Shown in pieces: positions 23,031-32,187 of a stretch of 34,721 nucleotides of DNA. The notes below the pieces were generated by a model. The model searched no databases. It was given only the letters and a program-made list of their open reading frames with translations, and was not told the DNA's origin. The stretch's first letter is position 1, and the number at the start of each line of letters is the position of its first letter. The DNA is taken from NCBI GenBank assembly GCA_902593165.1, contig CACJHI010000016.1, positions 1 through 34,721 on the forward strand, in the 5' to 3' direction. Source of the DNA: an uncultured Bacteroidota bacterium (GTDB lineage: Bacteria > Bacteroidota > Bacteroidia > Flavobacteriales > Flavobacteriaceae). Position numbers and translations under genes: made by a program.

Positions 23031-24086
23031 CTAAGGAATATATATCTTTCCAGAACAATGATCTTTTTTAGCTCCAGTAACTGAAGAGTAGCAATTATTA
23101 ATTTTGAGAACCCTTAATAAACCTAAAAAGGAAAAAATTAAAGCTTCTTTATATTCAATTATTTTTGGATCTGGAATAGTTATTTTTGAATTAGTTAATT
23201 TTTTTATTCTTTCAATAAGATAGTCATTATAAGCTCCCCCTCCTGTTATTAATACTTTATCTTGATCCTCTATATTTTTTACAATTTGAAATGCAAAGTG
23301 ATTTGAGAATGTATTCATTAAATCTTCAAGTGGTATATTCTTGAACTTGTTTAAAATTGGATGAATTTGATCATTAACCCATTCAATACCCAACGATTTT
23401 GGAGGGTCTTTTTTAAAATAATTCAATTTTTGTAGTTGATCATATAAATCTTTATTGATACTTCCAGTAGATGCTATATATCCTCCATCATCATATTTTA
23501 GTTCCATTATTCTCGATAAATAATTAAACACAATATTTATTGGACAAATATCATAGGCAATTATATTATTTTTAATTCTCTTAGTAATATTAGCAAATCC
23601 TCCAAGATTAATTAATGTAGTATATTCAGGAAAAAGATACTCTTCTCCAACAGGAACTAAGGGTGCACCTTGGCCACCCAACTCTACATCTTGAACTCTA
23701 AAGTCACAGACAACCTTTTGATTAATATATTTTGCGAGAACTGGCAGATTTCCAATTTGATAAGTTATTGATTTTGATGGTTGATGTAAAGCTGTATGAC
23801 CATGTGAACTAATAAAATCAATATCTTTTATTGAAAATTCATTAATAAAGTCAATGATATATTTAGATAAAAGCTTAGTATAATCAGAATCAATTTTTTT
23901 TATTGAATCAATTTTTTCTTGGCTTATATTCTGTAATAGAGTTATCCATTTTTTTTCATACTTATAAGTATTTGAGTGAATTATTTCATATTTCCAATAT
24001 TGTTCAAATTTAAAATTGACATAAACTAAATCTATTCCATCTAAGGATGTACCAGACATTATACCTATAATATTAAATTGTTTCAT
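23031..24086 (-). CDS. anmK: Anhydro-N-acetylmuramic acid kinase
   Basis: A 351-residue sugar kinase of the hexokinase fold. It opens and phosphorylates 1,6-anhydro-N-acetylmuramic acid to MurNAc 6-phosphate, a step in peptidoglycan recycling in the cytoplasm. Motifs are M-S-G-T-S-L-D-G-I-D (10-19), S-H-G-H-T (94-98), D-F-R (128-130), G-G-Q-G-A-P-L-V-P (137-145) and, near the C-terminus, T-G-G-G-A-Y-N. The length matches Bacteroidota AnmK. It starts one base after the porin stop and must be co-transcribed with it. MurQ and the amidase that supplies its substrate are not in the window. Confidence 0.95.
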   Translation of the reverse strand: MKQFNIIGIMSGTSLDGIDLVYVNFKFEQYWKYEIIHSNTYKYEKKWITLLQNISQEKIDSIKKIDSDYTKLLSKYIIDFINEFSIKDIDFISSHGHTALHQPSKSITYQIGNLPVLAKYINQKVVCDFRVQDVELGGQGAPLVPVGEEYLFPEYTTLINLGGFANITKRIKNNIIAYDICPINIVFNYLSRIMELKYDDGGYIASTGSINKDLYDQLQKLNYFKKDPPKSLGIEWVNDQIHPILNKFKNIPLEDLMNTFSNHFAFQIVKNIEDQDKVLITGGGAYNDYLIERIKKLTNSKITIPDPKIIEYKEALIFSFLGLLRVLKINNCYSSVTGAKKDHCSGKIYIP

Positions 24087-24087
24087 T

Positions 24088-26136
24088 CTAACTAAAAAAG
24101 TTCCAGACTAGACCTAGTCTTACTGACATATCTCTATATGGGCTAAATGGGTCAGAATAATAATCATAACCCGTAAATGAACTGTTTAAATGCTCAACTT
24201 TTATAAAGACTCTTGTTTGTTGGATCTTAGCATTAAAGAAAAAATCAAATCTAGGGAACTCCCCTATCTCTTTGTAATTTTGAGTAACAAATTCTGAAAT
24301 TAAAGGGTTATAATAATCTGCAAAGTATTTAGTAAAGTAATTAAAAGTAATTCCAGTTTGAATAAACAAAGATTTATTAAAAACATCTGCTGAATACATT
24401 ATTGTGTTTCTAGTTACCCATTCGGGGACATTGAGTGTTGAAAGATTTCCTAGGGTAACTTCTTGTTCATTTTTTTGATATCTAGCGGTATTAATAAAAC
24501 TAAATTTTCCAAAGTCAACCTTGCTGAACAATTTTAAACTATAATAATTAATCTTATTATCTGCTTGATTAACAACCGCAAGTCTTTTTGTATCGGTTTC
24601 ACCAGTTAATGCATTAGTATTCTCTCGAAAAAAAGTGTAATTATCAATTTTATTATAATCAGCAGTAAGAACTAATAACTCTCTGTAAGATAATTTCAGA
24701 TTTATGTTTGAAATCTTTTCATCATATAAATTATCATTAAACCAATTATAACTTTCATAAGCACTCCTGTAAAATTTAAAGTTAAAGTTTGGAGACTTTT
24801 CTATAATTGAAGAGCTAATTTGAAAGTTTATATTTTTAATTGGATTACCTTTAATATCAAGAGAAATAAAATCTGATTTAAAACTATTTTTTGAAGATTT
24901 ATTTAGATTTAATTCAAAAGTATATTTTTTAAATACTTTTTTCCAATCAAAAGATATATTTGATTGGTCTTCATTAAGTTCAAAAATTGAATTATTAATT
25001 TCTTGATTATCATAGATCTTAAAACTATTATTCCAATTTGTTAAAGAATATGATAGTTTGACTCTCCCTATTTTTGAATCAGATGATAATATTAGTCTGT
25101 TTTCTTGTTCAATAAATCTATTTAAATCCGAAACTGTCTGATCATCAGTAATAAAATCTAAAACATCACCAAATGTTTTATTATTCATTTCATCAATAAA
25201 ATCAACTTTTTTATATTCATGAGTAAATTGGTAGTTTACAGCAAGTGTGTTTGTTCTATCTTTTTTATTTTGTATAACTATTCTTTCAAAATCTGAAAAA
25301 AATCTTTTAGAGTATAGAGATCCTCTGGAGAAAAGCTGTGGACCTAATCTTGACCTATCTAGATAGCCATCGTATTCAATCATTTTGAATGACCCATCTT
25401 CATTCTCAATTTGAGTACCATCTGCATTAAGCACAAAATAATTTGTTGCTTGTTCAAAAAAATATAAACTGTCAGGGTCAAGACCTCCATTTTCTTGATT
25501 AAAAATATTTTGTGAAACAAAATGAAATCTCCAGCTTGAAAGTTGATTTTTTGATTTGAAGTTTGAGCTAAACCTAAACTGGTTACCTCTTGATCTTGTG
25601 TTTAAATAATTTCCAAGAGATTTATAGCCCTTATGAGCAATAGTAAAATTATATTGGGGATTCAAATTTATTGATACTAGAACATCTAAAAGCTGTCCTT
25701 GCTCAAATGTTGACTTAGCAAAAATTTCTGTGAAAGGAGTAGGGACATTATAATATCCTATATCCTCTTTTTCAAAGTAATGAAAATGCTTTCCCCTTGC
25801 ACCAATATCTGGCTTTGAAAAATCCCTAAAGTTATATGCTAGTTTATTATATGTATGGGCTGAATTAGCAAATGAAATTAAATCAAATGAGTCCTCTCTT
25901 AAAAAATTAAATTTATAATCCTTGGATATATTTAGAGTAGTATCAACATTATCAACTCTTCCATCCAAATAAAATATTTTATAATAATCAGTATTTAATG
26001 TATCCTTTTCTTCACCTTTACTTTTCTCCTTTAGTGCCTCTTCTTGAGCTTTTATCTTCCCCTCTAAATCAATTGATTGAGAAAATATGTTTGCATGTAT
26101 CAAAAAAAAAGATAAAACCAGAAAAAACTTCTGCAT
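24088..26136 (-). CDS. Putative outer-membrane porin, Porin_10 (PF14121) type
   Basis: A 682-residue exported protein with a signal peptide (M-Q-K-F-F-L-V-L-S-F, cleavage near I-F-S-Q at about 20). After a charged segment at 24-46 rich in Lys and Glu, the sequence has the motif Y-Y-K-I-F-Y-L-D-G-R and then long alternating beta strands rich in Tyr, Phe and Asn to an end R-L-G-L-V-W-N-F-F-S, which is typical of a Bacteroidota outer-membrane barrel. The arrangement fits the family annotated as putative porin in Flavobacteria. The cargo is unknown. It is the first gene of the long minus-strand unit that includes anmK and nhaD, and it diverges from rnhB across 56 bases. Confidence 0.82.
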   Translation of the reverse strand: MQKFFLVLSFFLIHANIFSQSIDLEGKIKAQEEALKEKSKGEEKDTLNTDYYKIFYLDGRVDNVDTTLNISKDYKFNFLREDSFDLISFANSAHTYNKLAYNFRDFSKPDIGARGKHFHYFEKEDIGYYNVPTPFTEIFAKSTFEQGQLLDVLVSINLNPQYNFTIAHKGYKSLGNYLNTRSRGNQFRFSSNFKSKNQLSSWRFHFVSQNIFNQENGGLDPDSLYFFEQATNYFVLNADGTQIENEDGSFKMIEYDGYLDRSRLGPQLFSRGSLYSKRFFSDFERIVIQNKKDRTNTLAVNYQFTHEYKKVDFIDEMNNKTFGDVLDFITDDQTVSDLNRFIEQENRLILSSDSKIGRVKLSYSLTNWNNSFKIYDNQEINNSIFELNEDQSNISFDWKKVFKKYTFELNLNKSSKNSFKSDFISLDIKGNPIKNINFQISSSIIEKSPNFNFKFYRSAYESYNWFNDNLYDEKISNINLKLSYRELLVLTADYNKIDNYTFFRENTNALTGETDTKRLAVVNQADNKINYYSLKLFSKVDFGKFSFINTARYQKNEQEVTLGNLSTLNVPEWVTRNTIMYSADVFNKSLFIQTGITFNYFTKYFADYYNPLISEFVTQNYKEIGEFPRFDFFFNAKIQQTRVFIKVEHLNSSFTGYDYYSDPFSPYRDMSVRLGLVWNFFS

Positions 26137-26192
26137 GTATTTTGTAATTTCATACTAAGTTAGTGTTTCTTTATAAATTTTGATTTTCTAAA

Positions 26193-26792
26193 ATGTTAAT
26201 GAGCAATTTTTCTAATGCAAGTTTTGAAGCTGGTATTGATGAAGCAGGAAGAGGAAGTCTGGCAGGACCTGTTACCGCTGCTGCTGTAATTTTTCCTAAA
26301 GATTATAAAAATGATTACTTAAATGATTCAAAAAGACTTTCTGAAAAAAAAAGAATTGAGCTAAAACAAATAATAGAAAATGACTCAATTGACTTTGCAG
26401 TTTGCTCAATTGCCCCATCTACAATTGATAAAATCAATATTCTTAATTCCACTTTTAAAGCTATGCATGGTGCTTTAAATAGTTTGAAAATTATTCCAGA
26501 TTTTATAATTGTTGATGGCAATAAATTTAAAAAATTTAAAAATATTAATCATAAGTGTATTATAAAAGGTGATAGTAAATATCAAAACATTGCTGCTGCA
26601 TCTATTCTAGCTAAAACATATAGAGATTTATACATGATAGAGCAACACCATCGTTTTCCATATTTTGGATGGGACAAAAATAAAGGCTACGGAACAGAAT
26701 TTCATATAAATAGTATTTTTAAGCATGGGCTTACAAGGCTTCACAGAAAAAGTTTCACTATAAAAAAATCGCAGATAAAACTAGAATTATAA
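26193..26792 (+). CDS. rnhB: Ribonuclease HII
   Basis: A 199-residue enzyme that cleaves the RNA strand of RNA-DNA hybrids and single ribonucleotides in DNA. The active site is complete: Asp16 and Glu17 in G-I-D-E-A-G-R-G, the D-S-K-R-L stretch at 45-49, Asp108 in I-V-D-G-N and Asp145 in K-T-Y-R-D, with G-D-S-K-Y-Q-N-I-A-A-A-S-I-L-A-K between them. Two ATG codons lie two codons apart (26193 and 26199); both leave the domain intact and I keep the first. It is followed 2 bases later by the frameshifted lipoprotein gene. Confidence 0.96.
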   Translation: MLMSNFSNASFEAGIDEAGRGSLAGPVTAAAVIFPKDYKNDYLNDSKRLSEKKRIELKQIIENDSIDFAVCSIAPSTIDKINILNSTFKAMHGALNSLKIIPDFIIVDGNKFKKFKNINHKCIIKGDSKYQNIAAASILAKTYRDLYMIEQHHRFPYFGWDKNKGYGTEFHINSIFKHGLTRLHRKSFTIKKSQIKLEL

Positions 26793-26794
26793 TT

Positions 26795-29213
26795 ATGAGA
26801 TTTAAATTATTTTTTTTGACAGTACTATTAATTTATTCTTGTACTAACTCTGATAAAGAAGCTATTTCACTCTTTAACTTTTTACCAACTGATTCTAAAG
26901 TAATTATTAGTATAAATGATTTAGGTAATACAAAAGAAATTCTGAATAAGAATAAGTTATTGCCAACGGTATTATCAACGTCAAAAGAAATTTCTAATCA
27001 ATTAGATTTACTCTCCAATAATTATTCAGATAGAAAAGGGCTTTTTTCATTATCTACTTATGGTAAAAATGAAATTTCATTCACATACATTAGAAAGTCG
27101 AATTCGTTTGATACAATTTCAGAGGTTGATACATTGAAAAATAAATATGAAAAAAGTGAAATTTTTCTAGAGGAAGTCAATGGAGAAGAAATCCATAAGG
27201 TTATTATAGATCAATATATAGTTAGCTCCAACAAAGACATAGTTCTAGAAAATATAATTAGGGATTTTTATTTAGCTAAGAATAAAGTCGATTCTGAATT
27301 TAATAAAATTATAAAGACTACTGATTCTGATGAACCTTTTAATATTTATACTAAATCTAATAATATAGGCATACTTGATAATGAACTAAATAATGTTTCT
27401 TTTTTTTCCAAAATCTAATACTTCATGGATTGGATATGATTTTAATTATTCTTTAGAGGATCTATACTTATCAGGTATAACAAGAATAACTGACTCAATA
27501 AATGGAAGAATCAGTATTTTAAAGAACATTCGATCCTCTAAAATAAAAACTGATAAAATTATTCCAAATTCATTTTTGAGTTTTCTAACTTTCTCAATTA
27601 ATGATTCGGAAAAGTTCATATTTAATTTAAAAGATTATTTAAAGTACAATGATTTATCCACTCAAAATTTAAATTTTAATTCTTTAAATATTATAGATGA
27701 AATTAGCTTTGTTGAAGATCAAGAAAAATTTTTAATTCTTAATCTAATTAACAAGGAACAAATTGATAGTTATTTCAGTTTGGAAAAATTTGATGATACC
27801 TACAATATTAGTAAGATCGTTATAGACGAAGATTTAAAAATTCTTTTTAAAAATATAGATAATGAAATTTTTGGGGAATATGCTGTTTTAATAGGAGATC
27901 AATTAATTATATCAAAATCGGTTTCACAATTAAAAAAGATAATTAATTCGCTGAATATTAATGATAATCTTGGCTCAAACAATGAGTATATAAATTTTAA
28001 AGAGCAAAAGTCAGATAGTCACTCTTTTTTATGGGTTGGAAACAATAAATCAATAAACTCAAATCTTATAGATAATGACGTCTATCCATTTAGATCATTC
28101 AGTGGAAGAGTAAATGGAGATGTTGCACTACTAGAGTTTAACTATTCAAAGGCTAATACAACAGATAGCAATCAAGATGTTTATACAGAATTTTTTGTAA
28201 CATTCGATAAAGAAATTATTTCAGATCCTATATGGTTAAAGAATCATTTAAATAATGATTTTGACATTGCGTTTCAGGATAGTGAAAACTATCTAAACTA
28301 TTTATCAAATAAAGGAGCTCTTAATTGGAAAAAAAAGTTACCTGGAAAGATCATAGGTGATATAAAGCAAGTTGATATATATAAAAACGGAAGACAACAA
28401 ATGGTTTTTCGAACTGCCAAAAACCTTTATTTACTTGATAGAAATGGAAATGAGGTTAAACAACTTAGTTTTCCAATTAATTCAAGCTTGTTAAATATTC
28501 CCATATCAATTTTTGATTATGAGAAAAATAGAAACTATAGAATTTTAATTACTGAGGATAATCGAATTAAAATGTATGATTCCAATGGAAGAATAGTTAA
28601 TGGTTTTAAACCTCCGATTTTTGATTCTAATATTATTAATAGTCCAGTTCACATAAGAATTGGTAGCAAAGATTATATTGTTGTGCAATTAGAAAATGGT
28701 AATTTAAAAATTTTAGATAGGAGAGGAAGAGATAGAATAATTGTTGATAATAAAATTAAATTTAGTGGTAATCCCATTTTTAGTTATTTAGAAAACTTTA
28801 CCACAACTGATAAACTAGGTAATCTTATCAATATCGATACAAATGGAAATTTAATAGAAGAGAATCTCAACTTATCAACTGAAAATTTAATTGATGTAGT
28901 TGATGATAACCTAGTCTATCTAAATGAAAATAGTTTAACAATTAAAGGAATTACTGTTGATTTACCTTTCAGTAAATTTTCAAAACCAAAAATATTTATT
29001 AATTCAAAAACTATGTTAGTTGGTATAACAGATATAAACGAGGAGAAAATCTATTTGTATAAAGATAATGGTGAGCTTGTTAAAGGATTCCCGATTAAAG
29101 GTAACTCTGTAATTGATATCAAAGATTCTGATAATGATGGTAAAATTGAGATAATATCAAGGCTTGATAACTTTTCTATTGTATCATATGAAATTAATTT
29201 ATCTCAAAATTAA
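26795..29213 (+). pseudogene. Frameshifted lipoprotein with a propeller-like C-terminal part
   Basis: Two frames cover this gene. The first (26795-27418) starts with a lipoprotein leader ending in L-I-Y-S-C (Cys16) and stops 10 codons after the second has begun; the second (27393-29213) has no signal and opens inside the same stretch. The shift sits on a run of eight T at 27400-27407. With seven T the two join smoothly (V-S-F-F-P-K-S-N-T-S-W) into one 805-residue protein. The N-terminal half has strands and helices without a recognised domain; from about residue 500 there are repeated blade-like segments with D-R-N-G-N, D-S-N-G-R, D-R-R-G-R and K-D-N-G-E turns, and a final S-D-N-D-G-K. The break may be real, slipped over at transcription, or an assembly error. 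Function is not recognised. Confidence 0.8.
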
Positions 29214-29214
29214 T

Positions 29215-29910
29215 TTATGCATTAAAAACTAGCTTAAAGTTTTCCACCAATCTTAATTTAACTTCATTAATATCAATATCCTCTTTTTTTAACTCTTGTA
29301 AGGATGTTATTCCTTTATTTTTAATTCCACATGGTATAATGTGATTAAAATAAGTTAGATCTGGGTTAACATTAAAGCAAAGTCCATGCATTGTTACCCA
29401 TCTACTAGCTCTAATTCCAAATGCGCATATTTTTTTTGATAAGCCATTATTATCTTTTACCCATACACCAGTCTCATCATTTATTGTGTATCCTGTTAAA
29501 TTGTATGACTTTAAAGTATTGATGATTACCTCCTCTAATTTTCTTAAGTAAAGGTTTATGTCAGTAAAAAAATTATCTAAATCAAAGATTGGATAACCCA
29601 TAATTTGTCCAGGACCATGATATGTAATGTCTCCACCCCTATTGATTTTAAAAAATTCTATTTCCCTTTTCATTAATTCTTCTTTATCAATTAGTAAGTT
29701 AGACATATCACCACTCTTTCCAATTGTATATACATGATTATGTTCAGTTAAAATCAAAAGATTCTTTGTTTCAATCTTTTCATTTAATGATCTGTTTTGA
29801 ACCTTTTGATCAATAGTTTTTTTAAAAATTTTTTCTTGATATTCCCAAGCATCTGAAAAGGACATTTTTCCAATGTCTCTTACTAGAATTTTTTTATTTT
29901 TCATTTTCAT
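29215..29910 (-). CDS. lipB: Octanoyl (lipoyl) transferase
   Basis: A 231-residue enzyme that moves octanoyl from octanoyl-ACP to lipoyl-dependent proteins, the first step of lipoate synthesis. Visible motifs are R-G-G-D-I-T-Y-H-G-P-G-Q (91-102), the catalytic Lys160 in K-K-I-C-A-F-G-I-R, H-G-L-C-F-N-V (175-181) and the nucleophile Cys194 in I-I-P-C-G-I. The window shows two ATG codons two codons apart (29910 and 29904). A perfect -7 box at 29912-29919 sits so close that the message may start at or inside the first, which makes 29904 a good alternative. The stop lies one base from the stop of the preceding lipoprotein gene. LipA is not in the window. Confidence 0.94.
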   Translation of the reverse strand: MKMKNKKILVRDIGKMSFSDAWEYQEKIFKKTIDQKVQNRSLNEKIETKNLLILTEHNHVYTIGKSGDMSNLLIDKEELMKREIEFFKINRGGDITYHGPGQIMGYPIFDLDNFFTDINLYLRKLEEVIINTLKSYNLTGYTINDETGVWVKDNNGLSKKICAFGIRASRWVTMHGLCFNVNPDLTYFNHIIPCGIKNKGITSLQELKKEDIDINEVKLRLVENFKLVFNA

Positions 29911-29911
29911 T

Positions 29912-29919
29912 CAAATATA
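29912..29919 (-). promoter_or_regulatory. -7 box upstream of lipB
   Basis: The minus strand reads TATATTTG, identical to the box before tRNA-Val. It lies one base before the lipB ATG at 29910, so transcription from it would give a leaderless or nearly leaderless message beginning at the second ATG (29904). No good -33 element is seen at the usual distance. Confidence 0.45.
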
Positions 29920-29953
29920 GAAATTTGTAGTTCAATGATTGCTTTAGAAAACT

Positions 29954-29961
29954 TATCTTTG
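29954..29961 (+). promoter_or_regulatory. -7 box upstream of lysS
   Basis: TATCTTTG matches TAnnTTTG in full and lies 14 bases before the lysS ATG, which would give a leader of only about 8-10 bases. The nearest TTTG (29924-29927) is 26 bases away, longer than the usual spacing, and TTC at 29931-29933 is a poor -33 match, so only the -7 part is convincing. Confidence 0.5.
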
Positions 29962-29975
29962 TTTAAATAATTCCA

Positions 29976-31658
29976 ATGACAGAACAAGAAAAAATTCGTA
30001 GAGAAAAACTTGAAGAGTTAAAAAAACATGGAATTAATCCCTACCCTGCAGAATTATTTCCAGTTGACAGCATATCTATTGACCTAATTAAAGAATATAA
30101 GGAAAATAGCAATGTGATTATTGCTGGAAGAATTATGTCAAGAAGGATTCAGGGAAATGCCTCTTTTGCTGAAATTCAGGATAGTAAAGGTAGAATTCAA
30201 GTTTACTTTAACAGAGATGAGATATGTATTGGAGATGATAAGACTAAGTATAATACCATTTATAAAAAGTTATTGGATATAGGAGATATTATTGGTATTA
30301 AAGGAACAATGTTTAAAACGAAAGTTGGTGAGGTTACTGTTCTAGTAAAAGACTTTACAGTGTTGAACAAGTCTCTTAGACCTCTTCCACTCCCTAAAGT
30401 AGATTCTGACGGAAAAGAATATGATAGTTTTACTGATCTAGAACAAAGGTACAGGCAGAGATATGTTGACCTTATTGTAAACTCACAAGTCAAGGATACT
30501 TTTATAAAAAGAACAAAGATTATAAATACAATTAGAAATTTTCTTAATGAAAAATCATATCTCGAAGTTGAAACTCCTATTTTACAACCTATTCCAGGAG
30601 GTGCAACAGCTAGACCTTTTATAACTCATCATAATGCCTTAGACATCCCATTATACCTTAGAATTTCAGATGAATTATTTTTAAAAAAATTAATTGTTGG
30701 TGGATTTGAGGCTGTCTATGAATTTTCAAGAGATTTTAGAAATGAGGGGATGGATAAAAATCATAATCCTGAGTTTACTATTCTTGAACTTTATGTTGCT
30801 TACAAGGATTATTTTTGGATGATGGAATTAACTGAGTCATTAATTGAAAAAGTATGTTTAGAGATAAATAGTAAAACAAAGATTCAATATGATTCAAAAC
30901 AAATTGACTTTAAAGCTCCTTACGATAGAATATCAATGTTTGACGCCATTAAGAAATATACTGGATATGATATTTCTAGTATGGATGAAAATGAGTTAAG
31001 ATCAATTTGTAATGATATGTCAATAGATATAGATGACAGTATGGGTGAAGGGAAACTAATTGATGCAATTTTTGGAAGCAAGTGTGAAAAGAACTTCATA
31101 AATCCTACTTTTATTGTTGATTATCCAAAGTCTATGAGCCCTTTGACAAAAGAACACAGATCAGACCCAAACCTAACAGAGAGGTTTGAGCTTATAATTA
31201 ATGGTATGGAAATTGCCAATGCTTATTCTGAGCTTAATGACCCAATAGATCAATTAAAAAGATTTGAAAATCAGTTTGAATTAAGCAAAAAAGGTGATGA
31301 TGAGGCAATGTTTATTGATATGGACTTTATAAAATCATTAGAATATGGAATGCCACCAACATCAGGTATTGGAATTGGAGTAGATAGGTTAGTAATGTTA
31401 ATGACTAACCAGACGTCAATCCAAGAGGTTCTATTTTTTCCTCAAATGAAACCACTAAAAGAAGAACCCTCAATTACTGATGAGGCCAAAGTTATTCTCA
31501 ATAAACTCATAGAAAAAGGTGAATGTAATTTAAATATCTTTAGGAGTGAATTTGATTTTTCTAATAAAAAATGGGATAAACTAACAAAAGAGTTAAGAGG
31601 TAAAGATTTAATTAATATTTATAAAAAAGGCGATGAATTACTCATCAAACCTAGTTAA
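29976..31658 (+). CDS. lysS: Lysyl-tRNA synthetase (class II)
   Basis: A 560-residue class IIb synthetase that charges tRNA-Lys. An N-terminal OB-fold anticodon-binding domain occupies about residues 40-150 (I-A-G-R-I-M-S-R-R and D-S-K-G-R-I-Q-V-Y), the core carries motif 2 at F-R-N-E-G-M-D (254-260) with N-P-E-F-T-I-L-E-L-Y after it, and motif 3 at G-I-G-I-G-V-D-R (464-471). After about residue 485 there is an extra segment of about 70 residues not found in E. coli LysS (505 residues); similar extensions are common in Bacteroidota. The 3' end overlaps the convergent glucosaminidase gene by 21 bases. Confidence 0.96.
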   Translation: MTEQEKIRREKLEELKKHGINPYPAELFPVDSISIDLIKEYKENSNVIIAGRIMSRRIQGNASFAEIQDSKGRIQVYFNRDEICIGDDKTKYNTIYKKLLDIGDIIGIKGTMFKTKVGEVTVLVKDFTVLNKSLRPLPLPKVDSDGKEYDSFTDLEQRYRQRYVDLIVNSQVKDTFIKRTKIINTIRNFLNEKSYLEVETPILQPIPGGATARPFITHHNALDIPLYLRISDELFLKKLIVGGFEAVYEFSRDFRNEGMDKNHNPEFTILELYVAYKDYFWMMELTESLIEKVCLEINSKTKIQYDSKQIDFKAPYDRISMFDAIKKYTGYDISSMDENELRSICNDMSIDIDDSMGEGKLIDAIFGSKCEKNFINPTFIVDYPKSMSPLTKEHRSDPNLTERFELIINGMEIANAYSELNDPIDQLKRFENQFELSKKGDDEAMFIDMDFIKSLEYGMPPTSGIGIGVDRLVMLMTNQTSIQEVLFFPQMKPLKEEPSITDEAKVILNKLIEKGECNLNIFRSEFDFSNKKWDKLTKELRGKDLINIYKKGDELLIKPS

Positions 31659-32165
31659 TTCGAATCTCTCAATTAAGCTTATTAATTTTTCTGCATATTT
31701 TGGATCAGTTGCATAACCTGCAGCTTTTAAGCCTTTTGCCCAACCCTCATAGTCTTTTCTTTTTAATTCAAATAAACTTTTATATCTATCCCTATCAACT
31801 AAAAATAAAGAATGATCACGGTATGATTTTAAGGGGTTTTTATATGATCTAAAACACTCATCTTCTTCATCGTCATCATGTGTAATTGATTTACCTTTCC
31901 ATCCCTTATGACATTTAATTCCAAAATGATTATTTGCTTTTTTTGCTAATGTGCTTTCTCCATAACCAGACTCAAGGACTCCTTGTGCTAAAGTTATACT
32001 GGCTGGAATTTTATAAAATCTCATATTCTTAACAGCAGCGGGAGCAAATTTCTTAATATAAAGTTTGATTTTATCTTCAACTGATTTTTCAACCACTGAT
32101 GCTGTTTTTAATGTGGAACATGATGAAAATGAGATTAAAACAAATAAGAGAAAGAATTTTTTCAT
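31638..32165 (-). CDS. Glucosaminidase-domain lipoprotein (peptidoglycan hydrolase)
   Basis: A 175-residue lipoprotein starting at the ATG 32163-32165; this start gives a compact leader M-K-K-F-F-L-L-F-V-L-I-S-F-S-S-C with Cys16, whereas the longer frame adds 20 residues before it. The domain is of the N-acetylglucosaminidase (flagellar FlgJ C-terminal/Lyz-like) type: A-Q-G-V-L-E-S-G-Y-G-E-S (60-71, with Glu65 the likely acid) and N-N-H-F-G-I-K-C (78-85), followed by F-R-S-Y-K-N-P and A-G-Y-A-T-D-P-K-Y-A. It would cut glycan strands of peptidoglycan. Related Bacteroidota proteins often carry C-terminal LysM repeats; this one has none. The stop region overlaps the end of lysS by 21 bases. Confidence 0.88.
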   Translation of the reverse strand: MKKFFLLFVLISFSSCSTLKTASVVEKSVEDKIKLYIKKFAPAAVKNMRFYKIPASITLAQGVLESGYGESTLAKKANNHFGIKCHKGWKGKSITHDDDEEDECFRSYKNPLKSYRDHSLFLVDRDRYKSLFELKRKDYEGWAKGLKAAGYATDPKYAEKLISLIERFELTRFDE

Positions 32166-32187
32166 AACTTTAAGATGAACGAAAATT

